Assembly (NCBI RefSeq): GCF_003347635.1 | Contig: NZ_QDFY01000003.1 | Coordinates: forward strand, 124,001-188,000 | DNA: 64,000 bases | From: Sphingosinicella terrae | GTDB taxonomy: Bacteria > Pseudomonadota > Alphaproteobacteria > Sphingomonadales > Sphingomonadaceae | Direction of reading: 5' to 3' | Shown here: positions 17,646 to 26,290 of the stretch, one piece after another | How positions within the stretch are numbered: the first letter of the stretch is position 1 | Layout of the letters: each line of letters opens with the position of its first letter | Program-made: the position numbers and the translations under genes | The notes under the pieces: generated by a model | What the model saw: the letters and a program-made list of their open reading frames with translations, nothing else | Database searches by the model: none | What the model was told of the DNA's origin: nothing

Positions 17646-19058
17646 TCAGGCCGAATAGTACATGTCGTACTCGACCGGGCTGGGCGTGGTCTCCCAGCGC
17701 ATCACTTCCTCCCACTTGAGCTCCATATAGGCGTCGATCTGGTCGTCGCTGAACACGTCGCCGCGGGTGAGGAAGGCGCGGTCGTTGTGCAGGGCGATCA
17801 GCGCCTCGCGGAGGCTGCCGCAGACGGTCGGCACGTTGACCAGCTCCTGCGGCGGCAGGTCGTAGAGATTCTTGTCGATCGGATCGCCCGGATGGATCCG
17901 GTTCTGGATCCCGTCGAGGCCGGCCATCAGCAGGGCCGAATAAGCGAGATAGGGGTTGGCCATCGCGTCCGGGAAGCGGAACTCGACCCGCTTCGCCTTC
18001 TCGCCCGACCCGTAGGGGATGCGGCAGGAGGCCGATCGGTTCCGGCTCGAATAAGCGAGCAGCACCGGCGCCTCGAAGCCCGGCACCAGCCGCTTGTAGC
18101 TGTTGGTGGTCGGGTTGGTGAAGGCGTTCAGCGCGCGGGCATGCTTGATCACGCCGCCGATGAAGAACAGTGCCATCTCCGAAAGGCCGGCATAGCCGTT
18201 GCCGGCGAAAAGCGGCTTTCCGCCCTTCCAGATCGACATGTGGGTGTGCATGCCCGATCCGTTGTCCGCCTTGATCGGCTTGGGCATGAAGGTCGCGGTC
18301 TTGCCATAGGCATGGGCGACCATGTGCACGACATATTTGTAGACCTGCATCCGGTCGGCCGTCTCGGTCAGGCCGCCGAAGGTGAGCCCGAGCTCGTGCT
18401 GCGCGGCGGCGACCTCGTGATGGTGCTTGTCCATCGGCAGGCCCATTTCGAGCATGGTCGACACCATCTCGCCGCGGATGTCGACGGCGCTGTCCACCGG
18501 CGCCACCGGGAAATAGCCGCCCTTGGCGCGCGGCCGATGGGCAAGGTTGCCGCTGTCATATTTCTGTCCGGTATTGGTCGGCAGTTCGATGTCGTCGATG
18601 GTGAAGCCGGAGGAGGCATAGCCGTCTTCGAAGCGGACATCGTCGAACATGAAGAATTCGGCCTCGGGGCCGACATAGACGCCATCGCCGATGCCGGTGG
18701 CCTGCAGATAGGCTTCGGCGCGCTTGGCGGTCGAGCGCGGATCGCGCGCATAGAGCTCGCCGGTGCCCGGATCGACGATGTCGCAGAACAGGACCGCCAT
18801 CGGCGTCGCGCTGAACGGATCCACGTAATAAGCGTCGAGATCGGGCTTGAGGATCATGTCGGATTCGTTGATCGCCTTCCATCCGGCGATCGAGGAGCCG
18901 TCGAACATGAAGCCGTCGGTGAGCTGGTCCTCGTCGACGACGCCCGCGCACATCGACAGATGCTGCCACTTGCCCTTGGGATCGGTGAACCGGAGGTCGA
19001 CCCACTCGATCTCCTCTTCCTTCATGCGCTTGAGGATCGCGCCCGCGTCGTTAGCCAT
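17646..19058 (-). CDS. glnA: glutamine synthetase type I
   Basis: 470 residues, the normal GSI length. It joins ammonia to glutamate with ATP, in a cytoplasmic dodecamer. Visible family blocks include [19 protein letters not shown] near the N-terminus, the Glu-rich metal site [25 protein letters not shown], the [20 protein letters not shown] substrate block (quoted in full at 20 residues), and NLYDLPP with the Tyr adenylylated by GlnE in GSI-beta enzymes. ATG 19058 gives the family start MANDAGAIL; a TTG two codons earlier is less likely. It follows glnB and a small XRE gene on the same strand, with a 371-base gap that includes a 17-base palindrome and may hold its own promoter. PII and adenylylation control are expected from the family. 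Confidence 0.97.
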   Translation of the reverse strand: MANDAGAILKRMKEEEIEWVDLRFTDPKGKWQHLSMCAGVVDEDQLTDGFMFDGSSIAGWKAINESDMILKPDLDAYYVDPFSATPMAVLFCDIVDPGTGELYARDPRSTAKRAEAYLQATGIGDGVYVGPEAEFFMFDDVRFEDGYASSGFTIDDIELPTNTGQKYDSGNLAHRPRAKGGYFPVAPVDSAVDIRGEMVSTMLEMGLPMDKHHHEVAAAQHELGLTFGGLTETADRMQVYKYVVHMVAHAYGKTATFMPKPIKADNGSGMHTHMSIWKGGKPLFAGNGYAGLSEMALFFIGGVIKHARALNAFTNPTTNSYKRLVPGFEAPVLLAYSSRNRSASCRIPYGSGEKAKRVEFRFPDAMANPYLAYSALLMAGLDGIQNRIHPGDPIDKNLYDLPPQELVNVPTVCGSLREALIALHNDRAFLTRGDVFSDDQIDAYMELKWEEVMRWETTPSPVEYDMYYSA

Positions 19059-19429
19059 GTCCAACTCTGTCCTTCGTCAATGATTCCCGGAAAGCCCGCG
19101 CCCGCGAATCCGCGGCGCGCCCCCCGTCTCCACCCCTACCCCGCAGCCGCCGAGGGTCCAGTGCGCGGCCGCCCCGTGTGAATATTTCACACGCCGCCCC
19201 GTCGCTTTCCATCGTCGCGGCCGGCGGACAGGCAGCGATCATGGCCCGCAAAGACGCAAACACAAAGCTGCGGACTTCCGGTCATATGGCCGGCGAAGCC
19301 GGGTCACTTTCTCTCGGTGAGGCAGCCATGCGCGCGCCAAGAGCATCGACCCCGCGGGCACCACTGCGTCTTCCCAAGCGGCGTCGATGAAGAGACCCGA
19401 GGGAAGCGGGCCATCGCCGCGGATCGCTC
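19059..19429 (-). other. 371-base gap upstream of glnA with a 17-base palindrome at 19176-19192
   Basis: No gene is supported here. The notable element is GTGTGAA-TAT-TTCACAC (19176-19192), a perfect palindrome 117 bases before the glnA start in a very GC-rich setting, placed where a regulator could act on a glnA-specific promoter. It resembles a CRP/FNR-class site, but the TGTGA/TCACA half-sites are 5 rather than 6 bases apart. I could not make out a convincing sigma-54 or sigma-70 promoter. Confidence 0.5.
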
Positions 19430-19660
19430 CTAGAAAGGCCGCCGTTGCGCCGCGACGAGCATGCGCAGCAGCATCGCCACCGGCCGGGGCACCCCGACCT
19501 TGCCCTCGAGCCACAGGCTTACCGTCGAACGGCTGACGCCGATCGCGGCGGCGAGATCGTTCTGGGTGCGATAGCCCAGGGTGCGCATGTGCGCGCGCAC
19601 CTCCTCGGGAGACATGGAGGCGAGCAGGGGGTCCGGGCCCTTCTTCTCGGTCATCGGCAC
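19430..19660 (-). CDS. small XRE-type helix-turn-helix protein between glnB and glnA
   Basis: 76 residues, almost entirely one helix-turn-helix: SPEEVRAHMRTLGYRTQNDL, then AAAIGVSRSTVSLWLEGKVG. It has no ligand domain. The start is GTG 19660 (GGAGAG ten bases upstream) or ATG 19654. It begins 22 bases after the glnB stop and so is almost surely co-transcribed with glnB. Its place between glnB and glnA, which are usually adjacent in alphaproteobacteria, suggests a role in local nitrogen control or simply a hitch-hiking small regulator. Target unknown. Confidence 0.75.
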   Translation of the reverse strand: MPMTEKKGPDPLLASMSPEEVRAHMRTLGYRTQNDLAAAIGVSRSTVSLWLEGKVGVPRPVAMLLRMLVAAQRRPF

Positions 19661-19682
19661 GGCCCGGTCGCTCTCCGGCGCA

Positions 19683-20108
<426 letters not shown>

Positions 20109-20245
20109 TCAAGGCGACGGGGGCTGGCGCGCGTGGCTCCCCCACCAACCGCTGCGCGTCAGCCCTTGTTCAGGCGCTCCGGCGTATATGGCTCCCTGAG
20201 CCATCCGGCCGGAAGGCCGCCTGGCGAGCATGAAGGAAAGCCAAG

Positions 20246-20656
20246 ATGCGTAAGCTCATCAACCCCATCGCCGCGTCTCTCGCCGCCGCGCTCGCTCTGG
20301 GCGCGGTTCCGGCGGTCGCGGCCCAGCCCGCGGACCGCGAGGCCGAGCTCGCCCGCGAGGTCGAGGGGCGGGTCGCCGGCGAGCCGGTCGACTGCATCGA
20401 CCTGCACCGCGTCCGCTCGACCCGAATCATCGACGACACCGCGATCGTCTACGACGCCGGCAGCACGGTCTACGTCAACCGGCCGCGTTCCGGCGCCGAG
20501 TCGCTCGATCGCTGGGATACCCTGCTGACGCGGATGCGCGGTACCGACCGGCTGTGCAGCATCGACACCGTCGAGCTGGTCGATACCAGCACGCGGATGA
20601 TGACCGGCCTCGTCTTCCTGGGCGATTTCGTCCCCTATACCCGCCCGCGCGACTGA
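20246..20656 (+). CDS. exported hypothetical protein
   Basis: 136 residues with a clear signal peptide (about 1-26, ending AVPAVAAQ). The mature part is an acidic helix followed by a beta-rich domain with two Cys (VDCIDLHRV and RLCSIDTVEL) likely to be paired in the periplasm. The AVYDAGSTVYVNRPR-like middle (here IVYDAGSTVYVNRPR) matches small periplasmic proteins I associate with sphingomonads, of unknown function. The ATG at 20246 has GAAGGAAA about ten bases upstream. It converges on map across a strong terminator. Confidence 0.8.
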   Translation: MRKLINPIAASLAAALALGAVPAVAAQPADREAELAREVEGRVAGEPVDCIDLHRVRSTRIIDDTAIVYDAGSTVYVNRPRSGAESLDRWDTLLTRMRGTDRLCSIDTVELVDTSTRMMTGLVFLGDFVPYTRPRD

Positions 20657-20677
20657 TCGGGCCGAGACGCGACAGCA

Positions 20678-20711
20678 AAAGGGCGGCGGTGCTCCGGCAC
20701 GGCCGCCCTTT
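20678..20711. terminator. bidirectional rho-independent terminator
   Basis: AAAGGGCGGC (20678-20687) pairs with GCCGCCCTTT (20702-20711), with an inner GTGC/GCAC stem and a TCCG tetraloop. The T and A runs on the two sides let it serve both convergent genes (end 20656 on plus, end 20735 on minus). Confidence 0.85.
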
Positions 20712-20734
20712 CTCGTTTTCGGTCGAGCCGGACC

Positions 20735-21565
20735 TCAGGCGTAAGGCGGCTTGTGCAGGCCCTGCGGGCTCAACGTGAAGATCTCGCAGCCTTCCTCGGT
20801 GATTCCGATCGAATGCTCGAACTGCGCCGACAGGCTGCGGTCGCGAGTGACGGCGGTCCAGCCGTCGTCGAGCATCTTGCAGTCGGGGCGGCCGATATTG
20901 ATCATCGGCTCGATCGTGAAGAACATGCCGGGGCGCAGCTCCGGGCCGGTGCCGGGCCGGCCAGCATGGACCACCTCCGGCGCATCGTGGAAGACGCGGC
21001 CGAGGCCATGGCCGCAGAAATCGCGGACGACGCCATAACGGTGCTTCTCGGCATGGCTCTGGATGGCGTGGGCGACGTCGCCGAGGCGGTTGCCCGGCTT
21101 GGCCTGCTTGATCCCCAGCATCAGGCATTCGTAGGTGACGTCGACCAGCCGCCGCGCCTTCAGCGGCACGTCGCCGACCAGGTACATGCGGCTCGTATCT
21201 CCGTGCCACCCGTCCAGGATCGGGGTGACGTCGATATTGACGATGTCGCCGTCCTTGAGGACACGCTCGCCGGGAATGCCGTGGCAGACGACATGGTTGA
21301 TCGAGGTGCAGCAGCTCTTCGTATAGCCGCGATAGCCGAGGGTCGCCGGAATCGCGCCGCGGGCGCGCATCTGGGCGAAGACGATGTCGTCCAGCTCCCC
21401 GGTGGTGACCCCCGGGACGACGTGCGGCACGAGCGCGTCCAGTATCTCGGCGGCGCAGCGCCCGGCGGCGCGCATGCCGGCAAAGCCTTCCGGTCCGTGG
21501 AGCTTGATCGCGCCGTGGCGGCCGATGACCGCATCGTCGCGGTCGAGAATGTGGGTGTCGGTCAT
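20735..21565 (-). CDS. map: methionine aminopeptidase type I
   Basis: 276 residues from ATG 21565 (MTDTHILDRD); the frame runs further upstream without homology. It removes the initiator Met from nascent proteins using a two-metal site. The five ligands are in view in NIDVTPILDGWHGDTSRMYL (both Asp), CGHGLGRVFHD (His), TIEPM (Glu) and FEHSIGIT (Glu). The substrate-binding His lies in INHVVCHGIPG. The length and lack of a zinc-finger extension are normal for proteobacterial type I enzymes. It ends at the bidirectional terminator and diverges from the MoaB/CinA-like gene. Confidence 0.96.
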   Translation of the reverse strand: MTDTHILDRDDAVIGRHGAIKLHGPEGFAGMRAAGRCAAEILDALVPHVVPGVTTGELDDIVFAQMRARGAIPATLGYRGYTKSCCTSINHVVCHGIPGERVLKDGDIVNIDVTPILDGWHGDTSRMYLVGDVPLKARRLVDVTYECLMLGIKQAKPGNRLGDVAHAIQSHAEKHRYGVVRDFCGHGLGRVFHDAPEVVHAGRPGTGPELRPGMFFTIEPMINIGRPDCKMLDDGWTAVTRDRSLSAQFEHSIGITEEGCEIFTLSPQGLHKPPYA

Positions 21566-21660
21566 CCGCCGGATATAGCGCTCCGGACGCTTCGAAACAA
21601 TGAAGGGCGCGGGCGCGTGGGCTTGTTCGGGCGCGCGCTTTTCTTCATGGCTTGCGCCCC

Positions 21661-22437
21661 ATGACCGACGGAGGTGCCGTGGCAAGCGAACGGATCTGGA
21701 CGGCTGCCCTCCTCGTCATCGGCGACGAGATCCTTTCGGGGCGGACCCAGGATCGCAACATCTCGCCGATCGCGCTCTGGCTCAACCTCCAGGGCATCCG
21801 CCTCGGCGAGGTCAGGGTGGTGCCGGACGACCATGCCCGCATCGGCGACGCGGTCGACGCCCTTCGCCGGGGCTACGACTATCTCTTCACCACCGGTGGC
21901 ATCGGTCCCACCCACGACGACATCACGGTCGACGCGATCGCGGCGGCTCTGGGCGTTCCCGTGATCGTCCACCCCCGCGCCCGCGCCACGCTCGAGGCCT
22001 ATTATGCCGAGCGCGGCGGGCTCACCGAGGCGCGGCTGCGCATGGCGCGTGTGCCGCAGGGCGCCGATCTCATCGAGAATCCGCGCTCCGGCGCGCCGGG
22101 TATCCGGGTCGGCAACATCTTCATCCTGGCCGGGATTCCCACCGTCGCCGCCTCGATGCTGGAGGCGCTGTCCGGGACGATCGAGGGCGGGCGGCCGCTG
22201 CTTTCGCGGACGATCGGCTGCTGGGTGGCGGAGAGCGAGGTGGCGCTCCTGCTCGCGGACACCGAGCGGGCGCATCCCGGCTGCCAGATCGGCTCCTATC
22301 CCTTCTTCCGCGACGGCCGCGGCGGCGCCAATTTCGTCGTCCGCAGCCCCGACGAGGCCGCGCTCGAAGCCTGCCGCGCCGATCTCGTCGCGCGGCTCCA
22401 GGCGGACGGCCGCGATGTCGCCCCCGAAGGCCTGTAG
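21661..22437 (+). CDS. MoaB/CinA-N-type molybdopterin-binding domain protein
   Basis: 258 residues from ATG 21661 (GTG 21679, with GGAGG just before it, is an alternative). The MoCF-binding fold shows in LLVIGDEILSGRTQDRN and the FTTGGIGPTHDDIT loop, the signature of MoaB/Mog/CinA N-terminal domains. The C-terminal CinA amidase domain (NMN deamidase) is missing, so this is the short stand-alone form often annotated as competence/damage-inducible protein A. It may have pyrophosphatase activity like CinA N-domains, but that is extrapolation. It leads directly into a glycosyltransferase gene 14 bases on. Confidence 0.85.
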   Translation: MTDGGAVASERIWTAALLVIGDEILSGRTQDRNISPIALWLNLQGIRLGEVRVVPDDHARIGDAVDALRRGYDYLFTTGGIGPTHDDITVDAIAAALGVPVIVHPRARATLEAYYAERGGLTEARLRMARVPQGADLIENPRSGAPGIRVGNIFILAGIPTVAASMLEALSGTIEGGRPLLSRTIGCWVAESEVALLLADTERAHPGCQIGSYPFFRDGRGGANFVVRSPDEAALEACRADLVARLQADGRDVAPEGL

Positions 22438-22451
22438 GGCCAGGATCCGGC

Positions 22452-23615
22452 ATGACGCGCGTTCTGATCGGCTGGGAATTCGGCGCCAATCGCGGCCACG
22501 CCGATCGGCTGGTCCGCCTTGCCGACCGCCTGCGCGTGGCGGGTCACGATCCGGTCTTCGCCCTGCAGCGCATCGACGCAATCTCCTCCGAACAGGCCGG
22601 CGGGGCACCGGTCTGGCAGGCGCCGCTGTCGCCGCGCCTTCTGGTCACGGTCGCGAAGCCGCCTTTGCCGCCGCCCGCCGGCATGGCCGACATCCTTGCC
22701 CGGCTTGGCATGGACGATTCCGCTCTGGTCGCGGCCGTGATCGGCGGCTGGAAGCGGATCCTGGACAGCGTCCGGCCCGGCCTCGTCGTCGCCGATTTCG
22801 CGCCCTTCCTCCTGCTCGCCGCCCGCGGCCGGCTGCCGACCGTCCTGCTCGGCACCGGCTTCTCCGCGCCGCCGGCCGAGATGGCGGCTTTCCCTTCGCT
22901 CACCGGCCAGGCGGGGATCGACCAGGACGGGCTTCTCGTCCGGGTCAATGAGGGTCTCGCGCTCGCCGGACGGCCGCCGGTCGCAGCACTTCCTGCGGTC
23001 TTCTCCGCCGATCTCGTCTTTGCCGAGACCTTTGCGGAGCTCGACCCCTATGCCGGCGAGCGGCGGGGCGCGCTGGCTCGGCCGCTGCCCGAGGGCTTCG
23101 ACGCGGTCCCCGGCGACGGCGAGGAGGTGTTCGTCTACGCGCCCGAACGCCTGGGCGCCGACAGCCCCCTCTGGAAGGGGCTCGCGCGGTCCGGACTCGC
23201 GGTCCGGGTCCACGTGCCGCGCGCGCTCCCTGCCGTACGCGCGGCGATCGAGGGCGGCGGCATGGGCTTCGAACCGCAGCCATTGCCGCTGCCGCTGATC
23301 GCGCAACGCTCGCGCCTGCTCCTCTCCCATGGCGGCCATGGCTTCGTCTGCGCCGGGCTCGCGGCCGGCTTGCCGCACGTCGTCTTCCATTTCGATCTCG
23401 AGAAGCACCTCCACGGCCGCGCCCTCGCGCGCGTAGGGCTGGGCGGCCATGTCGCGCTCGCCGAGATCCAGCCCGAAGTCTTCGCCGCTTCGTTGCGGCG
23501 CGTCCACGCCGACCAGGCCCTGTCGGCCCGCGCCCGCGCCGCCGGCCCCGGCTTCCTCTCCCGCCCTCAGCCCGATGCCGATTCCGCGATCCTCGCTCTG
23601 GCCTCGGACTGCTGA
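22452..23615 (+). CDS. UGT-like (GT1) glycosyltransferase-type protein
   Basis: 387 residues, GT-B fold of the MGT/UGT type. The N-terminus RVLIGWEFGANRGHADRLVR resembles the acceptor-domain opening GxxGHxxR of GT1 enzymes, and the C-terminal half has the donor-side block LLLSHGGHGFVCAGLAAGLP (20 residues, the HGG-xG motif). GT1 enzymes move a sugar from a UDP- or TDP-sugar to a small acceptor such as a carotenoid or sterol. The ATG has AGGA seven bases upstream, and the gene follows the MoaB-like one by 14 bases. No biosynthetic cluster surrounds it, so the acceptor is unknown. Confidence 0.8.
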   Translation: MTRVLIGWEFGANRGHADRLVRLADRLRVAGHDPVFALQRIDAISSEQAGGAPVWQAPLSPRLLVTVAKPPLPPPAGMADILARLGMDDSALVAAVIGGWKRILDSVRPGLVVADFAPFLLLAARGRLPTVLLGTGFSAPPAEMAAFPSLTGQAGIDQDGLLVRVNEGLALAGRPPVAALPAVFSADLVFAETFAELDPYAGERRGALARPLPEGFDAVPGDGEEVFVYAPERLGADSPLWKGLARSGLAVRVHVPRALPAVRAAIEGGGMGFEPQPLPLPLIAQRSRLLLSHGGHGFVCAGLAAGLPHVVFHFDLEKHLHGRALARVGLGGHVALAEIQPEVFAASLRRVHADQALSARARAAGPGFLSRPQPDADSAILALASDC

Positions 23616-23731
23616 CTTCCCGGGCGGCGAGGCGAGGCGGCCTGGAGTCCGCCCTGGTCAGGTGAGCTCGCCCGGCATGTCATTCCAGGCGCGGAACAAT
23701 CCGGGTGCTCGCGCGCTCTTGGCCGGCAGCC

Positions 23732-24142
23732 ATGGACCACCTGTTCACCCGATTCGCCGGATTCGTGTCGTCGCTGGTCGGCCAGCCCTTCGCCTTCGTC
23801 CTGGCTTTCGCGGTGGTCCTGGTCTGGGCAGTGACCGGGCCGGTTTTCGGTTTCTCCGATACCTGGCAACTGGTGATCAACACGGGCACCACCATCGTCA
23901 CCTTCCTCATGGTCTTCCTGATCCAGAACAGCCAGAATCGCGACGCCGCGGCGATGCAGGCCAAGCTCGACGAGCTGTTGCGCGCCGTCGATCACGCCCG
24001 CCCCCAGTTCATCGGTATCGAGCATCTCACCGACGCGCAGATCGAAGCCATTCGCCATGCGCTGGAGCGCGAGGTGAGCGGCCGCGGCGGCAAGGCCGAA
24101 ACGGCCGACGATTCGGTCGAACAGCTGCTCAAGCGCTATTGA
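23732..24142 (+). CDS. low-affinity iron permease-family membrane protein
   Basis: 136 residues from ATG 23732, which begins the conserved MDHLFTRFA. Two close membrane helices (about 18-36 and 44-64) carry VVLVWAVTGPVFGFSDTWQL and TIVTFLMVFLIQNSQNRDAA, the Iron_permease (PF04120) signature. A charged cytoplasmic helix follows (LDELLRAVDHAR). The family was named for a yeast ferrous transporter; in bacteria the transport function is not established. It stands alone, 89 bases after a gene ending at 23615 with no visible promoter motif that I would defend. Confidence 0.85.
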   Translation: MDHLFTRFAGFVSSLVGQPFAFVLAFAVVLVWAVTGPVFGFSDTWQLVINTGTTIVTFLMVFLIQNSQNRDAAAMQAKLDELLRAVDHARPQFIGIEHLTDAQIEAIRHALEREVSGRGGKAETADDSVEQLLKRY

Positions 24143-24188
24143 GGACGGTTTACAGGCTGGGCTGCGCTGGGGCATTGGCGACGTTGCC

Positions 24189-24668
24189 ATGGCCAAGACG
24201 ACATCCGGGACGAAGACCAAGACGACGGTGAAGCGGCCGTCCCCGGCAGGCGCCGAGAAGACGGGCAAGCCTGTCCTCCTCTCTGGAGGCAATCCGCAAA
24301 TCCCCAAGGGCGACGGCGACGCACCGGTCCAGGCCTATATCGCGGCGCTTCCGGGCTGGAAAAGCGAGGCTGGTCGCCGCCTCGACACGCTTGTCGAGCG
24401 GACCGTGCCCGGCGTGCGCAAGGCGGTCAAATGGAACTCGCCTTTCTACGGCGTGGAGGGCCAGGGCTGGTTCCTCGCCGTCCACGCCTTCAATCGCTAC
24501 CTCAAGCTGACCTTCTTCCGCGGCGCCCAGCTCGATCCGCTCCCGCCGGTCGGTTCCAAGGATCCGAACACCCGCTATGTCCATATCGAAGAGGACGAGG
24601 CGGTGGATGAAGCGCAGCTCGCCGACTGGATCGAGCAGGCGGCAAAGATCCCGGGCTGGATGGCGTAA
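24189..24668 (+). CDS. DUF1801 domain protein with basic N-terminal tail
   Basis: 159 residues. A Lys/Thr-rich tail (1-30) is followed by a DUF1801 (YdhG-like) domain at about 45-155: ALPGWKSEAGRRLDTLVER, AVKWNSPFYG and YLKLTFFRGAQLDPLPPVGS. The fold is small and cytoplasmic, and its function is unknown. It is followed 38 bases on by a second DUF1801 gene, making a tandem pair of diverged paralogues. Confidence 0.85.
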   Translation: MAKTTSGTKTKTTVKRPSPAGAEKTGKPVLLSGGNPQIPKGDGDAPVQAYIAALPGWKSEAGRRLDTLVERTVPGVRKAVKWNSPFYGVEGQGWFLAVHAFNRYLKLTFFRGAQLDPLPPVGSKDPNTRYVHIEEDEAVDEAQLADWIEQAAKIPGWMA

Positions 24669-24706
24669 CCGTCGTCGCGTCCGGCCCGCGGAAGCGAAGG
24701 AAGACC

Positions 24707-25105
24707 ATGACCGATACCGGCGACCGCGGCGAAATGAGCGCCTCGCAACGCATCGACGATCGCATCGCCGAGCTCGGCGACTGGCACGGCGAGACGCTCG
24801 CCCGCGTTCGCGCGCTTATTCGCGCGGCCGATCCCGACATCGTCGAGGAATGGAAATGGCGCGGCGTGCCGGTCTGGTCGCATGACGGCATCATCTGCAC
24901 CGGCGAGACCTACAAGCAGGTCGTCAAGCTGACCTTCGCCAGGGGCGCCTCGCTCGAGGATCCGGCCCGCCTGTTCAATTCCAGCCTCGACGGCAATACC
25001 CGCCGCGCGATCGATCTGCGCGAAGGCGTCGAGATCGACGTCGAACCGTTCAAGGCTCTGATCCGGGCCGCGGTCGCGCTGAACGGATCGCGCAAGCGGC
25101 GCTAG
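24707..25105 (+). CDS. DUF1801 domain protein
   Basis: 132 residues with the same domain as the preceding gene: ERVRALIRAADPDIVEEWKW-type helix (here ARVRALIRAADPDIVEEWKW), GVPVWSHDGIICTGETYK and VKLTFARGASLEDP. It lacks the basic tail of its neighbour. ATG 24707 has GAAGGAAGACC upstream. The role is unknown; similar genes often accompany DUF899 and SRPBCC proteins in stress-type clusters, and a DUF899 gene indeed lies 370 bases downstream. Confidence 0.85.
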   Translation: MTDTGDRGEMSASQRIDDRIAELGDWHGETLARVRALIRAADPDIVEEWKWRGVPVWSHDGIICTGETYKQVVKLTFARGASLEDPARLFNSSLDGNTRRAIDLREGVEIDVEPFKALIRAAVALNGSRKRR

Positions 25106-25211
25106 CCAGAATCCGGGCCCGGCCTCGGCCGGGACAAATCGCGCCACGATTGTCACTCACGCGGCATCCATCGCTTGCACTAGCTCTCGTCGAAGCGATC
25201 GGGAGCGCGCC

Positions 25212-25454
25212 ATGACGACATCCTCAACAACCGCGAACCACGGACCTGCGGCCTGGCTCGCTCTCGCCGCAGCGCCCGCGTTCGCGCTGATGGCGCTGGC
25301 TTCGGCAAGCCAGCCCGCCGCGATCGCGCTCTGCGGCCCGGCCATCGGCCTGCTGCCGGTCGATGGCATGACCGCCATGTACCTGCTGATGAGCTTCTTC
25401 CACCTGCCGGCGTGGCTGTCTCGCCCGGGCGGCCGCAAGCCGTCCCGATCCTGA
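25212..25454 (+). CDS. small hydrophobic membrane protein
   Basis: 80 residues with two hydrophobic stretches (about 14-36 and 40-66), no Cys-based motif beyond a single LCGPAIG, and a basic tail. It is very likely an inner-membrane miniprotein and sits 21 bases before the DUF899 gene, so they are probably co-transcribed. I do not recognise a family. Confidence 0.65.
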   Translation: MTTSSTTANHGPAAWLALAAAPAFALMALASASQPAAIALCGPAIGLLPVDGMTAMYLLMSFFHLPAWLSRPGGRKPSRS

Positions 25455-25475
25455 CTCTTTCCGAGGAGAATGACC

Positions 25476-26168
25476 ATGGAACATCGCATCGGCTCGCGCG
25501 AGCAATGGCTCGACGCCCGCAAGGCCCTGCTCGCGAGGGAGCGTGACGTGACCCACCAGCTCGACTCCCTGCGTGCCGAGCGCCGTCAGCTGCCGTGGGT
25601 TCGGATCGACAAGCCCTACATATTCAAGGGCCCATCGGGCGAGACCGGCTTGGCCGACCTGTTCGGCGACCGCAGCCAACTCGCCGTCTATCATTTCATG
25701 CTCACGCCGGGCTCGGACCATGTCTGCCCCGGCTGTTCCTTCATCGCGGACCATGTCGATGCGGCGCGGCAGCATTTCGAGCAGGCCGATCTCGCCTTCG
25801 CGGCCGTCTCGCGCGCACCGCTCCGCCGCATCGAGGAGGTGAAGGGACGGATGGGCTGGACCTTCCTTTGGCTCTCCTCCGAAGGCAGCGACTTCAACTA
25901 TGATTTCGGGGTCTCCTTTACCCCGGAGCAGCTCGCCGAGGGCAGTGCCGTCTACAATTACGGCACGATCATCCGCCGAAGCCCAGACATGTTCGGCGCC
26001 AGCCTGTTCGCGAAGGACGAAAGCGGCGACGTCTTCCACACCTACTCGACCTATCATCGCGGCGCCGAGCTGCTGATGGGCGCCTTCAACTGGCTCGATC
26101 TCGCGCCCAAGGGCCGCAACGAGGGCGACGGCACGATGAGCTGGCTGCGCCTCCACGATGAATATTGA
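25476..26168 (+). CDS. DUF899 thioredoxin-fold protein
   Basis: 230 residues from ATG 25476; ATG 25470 is in frame but only one base after GAGGAG (25463-25468), so the later start is preferred. DUF899 proteins have a thioredoxin-like fold, seen here as VYHFMLTPGSDHVCPGCSFI with a CPGC pair (Cys84, Cys87), then FLWLSSEGSDFNYDFGVSF and the C-terminal YHRGAELLMGAFNWLDLAPK. They are often called putative dithiol oxidoreductases, but the substrate is unproven. Part of its C-terminal coding sequence has a diverged second copy at 27026-27143. Confidence 0.9.
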   Translation: MEHRIGSREQWLDARKALLARERDVTHQLDSLRAERRQLPWVRIDKPYIFKGPSGETGLADLFGDRSQLAVYHFMLTPGSDHVCPGCSFIADHVDAARQHFEQADLAFAAVSRAPLRRIEEVKGRMGWTFLWLSSEGSDFNYDFGVSFTPEQLAEGSAVYNYGTIIRRSPDMFGASLFAKDESGDVFHTYSTYHRGAELLMGAFNWLDLAPKGRNEGDGTMSWLRLHDEY

Positions 26169-26237
26169 GGAGAAGGCAGCGGCCATATGTGGTGAAAACA
26201 GGCCGGCTCCACGTCGCCGCGGAACGACGGGGAGCGG

Positions 26238-26282
26238 CTCTCGGTTGAGGGACCAGCCGCGAGGACGCGGTTCAACCGAGAG
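26238..26282 (+). promoter_or_regulatory. leader hairpin covering part of the ribosome binding site of the stress-protein gene
   Basis: CTCTCGGTTGA (26238-26248) pairs perfectly with TCAACCGAGAG (26272-26282), and CCGCG/CGCGG forms an inner stem. The ribosome binding site AGAGGA (26279-26284), six bases before ATG 26291, overlaps the 3' arm by four bases. Folding would mask it, as in RNA thermometers; this is a structural reading without data. Confidence 0.55.
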
Positions 26283-26290
26283 GATCATCC

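Noticed and set aside
19176-19192. CRP binding site before glnA.
   Set aside because: Half-sites TGTGA and TCACA are separated by five rather than six bases, so the E. coli-type consensus is not met; reported as an unassigned palindrome.
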